Of a stretch of DNA of 7,462 nt, positions 6,000 through 7,462 are shown one piece after another. Origin of the DNA: Acidobacteriota bacterium (GTDB lineage: Bacteria; Acidobacteriota; Terriglobia; Terriglobales; Acidobacteriaceae). The notes beneath the pieces are model-generated. The model was not told where the DNA came from. It made no database searches and was given only the letters and a program-made list of their open reading frames with translations. Location: positions 1-7,462 of the forward strand of contig JAGWML010000151.1 of NCBI GenBank assembly GCA_028873155.1, in the 5' to 3' direction. Numbering within the stretch: position 1 is the first letter of the stretch; every line of letters starts with the position of its first letter. A program made the position numbers and the translations under genes.

Positions 6000-7462
6000 G
6001 TGCCACCGACGCTCGCCAAGCCGGTTCACCTTTTGCGCGCGCGCGCCAGCTTCCTGCGCGTTGCGATGAGCCTGCTCCTTGCGTGCTGCTTCTGCACGCC
6101 GCGCATCCCGGCCCAGCAGCCAACGCCAGAAGAGTTGCAGCAGTGGATGGCGGCGCAGAACTGGCAGCAGATTATCGATAGTCTCGGGTCCGTTTCGCAT
6201 CGCGATGCGGAGATGGACTTCGACTACGGGACGGCTCTCGCGCACCTGCAGCGCTGGCCCGAGGCAACAGCGGCCTTCAAGGCAGGTCAGCATCTCGCGC
6301 AACATGACGCGCGCTTCTCGACGGAACTTGCCGGCATAGCCTTTCAGCAGAAGCGGTACGCGCTGGCTGCCGCGCACCTGCGCCGTGCTCACCGTCTCGC
6401 GCCCGACGACAGTTATGTCAATGACTTCCTTGGCACGGTGTACTTTCTTGACGACAACCTGCCTGCGGCCATTCAGGCATGGAACCGTATGGGCAAGCCG
6501 TATATCGCCGAGGTGCGCGAGGAACCGCAGCCGCGTGTCCGCCCCGAACTGCTCGACAGCGCATTCGCTTTCTCGCCTGCCGCGACGATGACGATGCGCC
6601 AGTACCTCGACAGCCGCGAGCGCATCGAGGCGCTCGGCATCTTTCCGCAATTCCAACTCGACCTGCGCGCACGCGCGGATGGTCACTTTGACGCTGTCTT
6701 TCGCGGCGAGGAGCGCAATGGCTTTGGCGATACGAAACTGGAAGCAGCGTTCCTCTTCTTGCGCGGGCTGCCGTTTCAGGAGGTGAATCCTGAATATGAC
6801 AATGCGCGCCGCGGGGCCATCAACTTCACATCGATGGTGCGCTGGGATGCGCAGAAGCGGCGCATTCTTGCGCAGCTTTCCGGACCGCTGCATCGGTCAG
6901 CAATGCTGCGCTACGAGTTCCTGACCGACCTGCGCAATGAGAACTGGATTGTGCGCCCATCCTTTACCGGAACCGCGCCCCCTTTGGCCAGTCTCAATCT
7001 GCGGCACGAGTGGCTCACTGCGGACGTGGCGAGCTATGCGCGGGATCGCCTGCAATGGAGCGCCGGAGCCGAAATCTCCTATCGAGACTACCGCAATGTG
7101 AGTGCAGGCACGACGCTGACAGCGCCTATGCTTTCGAGCGGCGCCCAGTTGAAGCAGGTCACGCGCGTCGCGTCCAATCTGTGGCGCATTCCGGCGCATC
7201 GATTCACCCTGCATGCAGACGGCACATCGGAGGTAGCGCGTCTCTGGTCGGCGAGCCCGCAGACTTTTGCGAAGCTCCGCGGCGGCATCGGTGCGCAGTG
7301 GTTTCCCCAGGCCAAGGGCGGTGACTATGAGTCGATGAGCTTTTTGCGCGGCGGTCGTACGTTCGGGCATGCGCCCTTCGATGAGTTCTTCATGCTTGGC
7401 CTCGAACGCGACAACGACCTGACGATGCATGCGCACATCGGCACACGCGACGGGCGCAAGGG
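6000..7462 (+). CDS. Exported TPR protein with beta-rich, outer-membrane-barrel-like C-terminal region (partial, runs off the edge)
   Basis: The frame stays open from the GTG at 6000 to the window end, giving 487 full codons. The GTG lies 4 nt after the peptidase stop and gives a proper signal peptide: basic residues 6-20, core SLLLACCFC, cut near PAQQ at 38-40. The ATG at 6066 is the alternative but would leave almost no basic region; neither has a clear ribosome site. Three TPR-like helix pairs span about residues 69-164, with the typical spacing of Ala, Tyr and Leu and APDD between units. From about residue 212 the sequence changes to alternating polar and hydrophobic strands, such as QFQLDLRARADGHFDAVFRG, with WDAQKRRILAQLSGPL at about 282-297. 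A FFMLGLERDND stretch near the edge recalls Omp85-type barrels. TPR plus barrel also occurs in exopolysaccharide porins such as PgaA and BcsC. Barrel identity is inferred. Confidence 0.75.
   Translation, partial: MPPTLAKPVHLLRARASFLRVAMSLLLACCFCTPRIPAQQPTPEELQQWMAAQNWQQIIDSLGSVSHRDAEMDFDYGTALAHLQRWPEATAAFKAGQHLAQHDARFSTELAGIAFQQKRYALAAAHLRRAHRLAPDDSYVNDFLGTVYFLDDNLPAAIQAWNRMGKPYIAEVREEPQPRVRPELLDSAFAFSPAATMTMRQYLDSRERIEALGIFPQFQLDLRARADGHFDAVFRGEERNGFGDTKLEAAFLFLRGLPFQEVNPEYDNARRGAINFTSMVRWDAQKRRILAQLSGPLHRSAMLRYEFLTDLRNENWIVRPSFTGTAPPLASLNLRHEWLTADVASYARDRLQWSAGAEISYRDYRNVSAGTTLTAPMLSSGAQLKQVTRVASNLWRIPAHRFTLHADGTSEVARLWSASPQTFAKLRGGIGAQWFPQAKGGDYESMSFLRGGRTFGHAPFDEFFMLGLERDNDLTMHAHIGTRDGRK

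Noticed and set aside
5907..6893. A 328-codon open frame on the minus strand
   Set aside because: It lies opposite the TPR gene, which shows recognisable TPR periodicity and a signal peptide. The antisense product is Arg/Ala-rich with no motif, as expected for shadow frames in high-GC DNA.

Overview
The window is about 60% GC and tightly packed, with no RNA genes, mobile elements, CRISPR arrays or phage genes. Its proteins suggest a member of the Acidobacteriota, probably Terriglobia. The reasons are many Sec signal peptides ending in an Ala-Gln cleavage site, a bacillithiol-synthesis gene in a high-GC genome, and a pair of PA2778/PA2779-like genes. This assignment is an inference from gene content and style; no taxonomic marker is present.

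Layout. At the left edge is the N-terminal part of a leftward NUDIX hydrolase (1-259), divergent from bshC (about 431-2035), the cysteine-adding enzyme of bacillithiol synthesis. Eight bases after bshC lies a secreted alpha/beta hydrolase (2044-3018). A perfect TATAAT spans the bshC stop codon and sits 7 nt before this start codon, which suggests a leaderless transcript. The hydrolase converges on two leftward genes: a secreted Spy/CpxP-like protein (3052-3516) and a secreted esterase of the Fes/esterase-D family (3635-4774). A GC-rich inverted repeat lies at the convergence point.

A 242-bp divergent intergenic region (4775-5016) then leads into a rightward three-gene cluster that runs off the right edge. 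Its members are a small PA2779-like protein with a signal peptide and a C-terminal membrane segment (5017-5427), a secreted C39-like cysteine peptidase resembling the peptidase half of PA2778 (5441-5995), and a large exported protein with an N-terminal TPR block and a beta-rich, outer-membrane-barrel-like C-terminal part (about 6000 to beyond 7462).

How the genes work together. The left half looks like housekeeping plus cell-envelope or degradative functions: redox thiol synthesis, nucleotide-sugar clean-up, two exported serine esterases and a periplasmic stress-type protein. The right-hand cluster is the most interesting part. As I recall it, the Pseudomonas PA2778-type protein carries peptidase and TPR parts in one chain next to PA2779. 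Here the peptidase stands alone, and the TPR part appears joined to a putative outer-membrane barrel. That arrangement could be a peptidase-coupled envelope assembly or export system whose function is not known to me.
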